Source: Clostridia bacterium
GTDB taxonomy: Bacteria > Bacillota > Clostridia > Oscillospirales > CAG-272
Length of the DNA stretch: 5,409 nucleotides
NCBI GenBank assembly: GCA_017518025.1
Contig: JAFWWR010000160.1
Coordinates: forward strand, 1 to 5,409
Direction: 5' to 3'
Numbering within the stretch: the stretch's first letter is position 1; every line of letters starts with the position of its first letter. Positions 4,987 through 5,409 of this stretch are shown here, one piece after another. Position numbers and translations under genes: made by a program. The notes under the pieces are model-generated. The model saw nothing but the letters and a program-made list of their open reading frames with translations, did no database searches and had not been told where the DNA came from.

Positions 4987-5409
4987 AGTTTTCCACCGAA
5001 ATGACTACGGTTCTCCCGTCCTGTTCCAAATTGACGATCTCGCCCATCACACCGGATTTTATCATTTCCACAATCGGCAGCAAACCCGGCAAGTCGTCAA
5101 TGTCTTCAAAGATCCCGGTGAATTTGAATATCTCCTCAAAGCACGCCACCGGAATGCGTACATGGATTGTTGTGTCGTCTGCTTTCGTAAAAACACGGAC
5201 TATCCTTTTATCGACCGACTCCGGCTCATCCTTCTGCAAGGTCGGTGACGTGCCGTTCACAAGGGTATCGATGGAACACCCGAACAGAAACGCGAGTCTT
5301 TTTATCGTGTCGACGTCGGGATATGACAGATCCCGCTCCCATTTGCTGACCGCCTGCGCGGTCACGTTCATCTTTTCGGCAAGCAGATCCTGTGTCATTC
5401 CAAGTTCCG
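4976..5409 (-). CDS. XRE-family regulator with C-terminal domain, 5' end outside window
   Basis: The gene enters from the right edge: codons for E-L-G continue upstream of the ATG at 5398, matching the usual reading (K/R)ELGMTQ of these proteins, so that ATG is an internal methionine and the first part of helix 1 is missing. Counting from it, residues 1-47 are a Cro/C1-type helix-turn-helix (LAEKMNVTAQAVSKWERD, then the PDVDTIKRLAFLFGCSIDTL helices typical of clostridial XRE proteins). A linker (48-63) leads to a domain at 64-138 with RIVRVFTKADDTTIHVRIPV and MGEIVNLEQDGRTVVISVE. This recalls the SHOCT/YvlB-associated domains that end in a similar EDGxxVEIxVE strand; that comparison is from memory and tentative. 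It probably binds DNA as a dimer and regulates its own operon or nearby genes; the promoter lies outside the window. Confidence 0.85.
   Translation of the reverse strand, partial: ELGMTQDLLAEKMNVTAQAVSKWERDLSYPDVDTIKRLAFLFGCSIDTLVNGTSPTLQKDEPESVDKRIVRVFTKADDTTIHVRIPVACFEEIFKFTGIFEDIDDLPGLLPIVEMIKSGVMGEIVNLEQDGRTVVISVENYES

Noticed and set aside
1..5409. CRISPR array, tRNA, rRNA or insertion sequence
   Set aside because: I saw no regularly spaced repeats, no cloverleaf with a TTCGA-type arm, no rRNA-like stretch and no transposase or integrase coding region.

Overview
The window looks like a chromosomal segment of a fairly GC-rich member of the Clostridia, probably an Oscillospiraceae-type gut or anaerobic lineage. 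The evidence is an elongation factor P of the clostridial type, followed directly by the small acidic zinc-ribbon protein that clostridia often carry there. AAAGGAG-type ribosome binding sites and vegetative promoters of the TTGACA/TATAAT kind fit this. The assignment is inference from protein character, not from a search.

Layout. Bases 1-373 hold no gene I can support. They contain a terminator (63-89) closing something to the left, a long imperfect hairpin (129-174), and a good promoter (297-326) with a GC hairpin in the leader. Bases 374-2044 (+) encode a cytoplasmic GH36 alpha-galactosidase close in plan to the Thermotoga maritima GalA type, with both catalytic aspartates visible. A second promoter (2064-2092) and a structured leader drive efp (2152-2709, +) and a 145-aa CD1247-like zinc-ribbon protein (2727-3164, +), ended by a strong 13-bp terminator.

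From 3229 to the right edge everything is on the minus strand, and the base composition falls visibly (a sampled GH36 stretch is about 70% GC; sampled stretches here are about 48-50%). Reading in the direction of transcription, there is a 5'-truncated XRE-type regulator (5409-4976) overlapping by 11 bases an unrecognised 102-aa protein (4986-4678). Next come a hairpin and an extended -10 promoter, and then an ECF-type sigma factor (start 4497) that runs in frame into an RsrA-like zinc anti-sigma domain and a soluble C-terminal domain I do not recognise (end 3229).

How they may work together. efp and its partner are housekeeping. GH36 stands alone, with no transporter or regulator in view. The minus-strand block is regulatory: an XRE protein with a companion, and a sigma/anti-sigma unit. 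The most interesting point is that sigma and anti-sigma share one open reading frame with no membrane segment, while an ideal internal Shine-Dalgarno and ATG precede the anti-sigma part. This could be a true fusion with a second internal product, or two genes joined by a single-base indel; I give the exact test. Also notable are two copies of one terminator hairpin that differ by a compensatory base-pair change.
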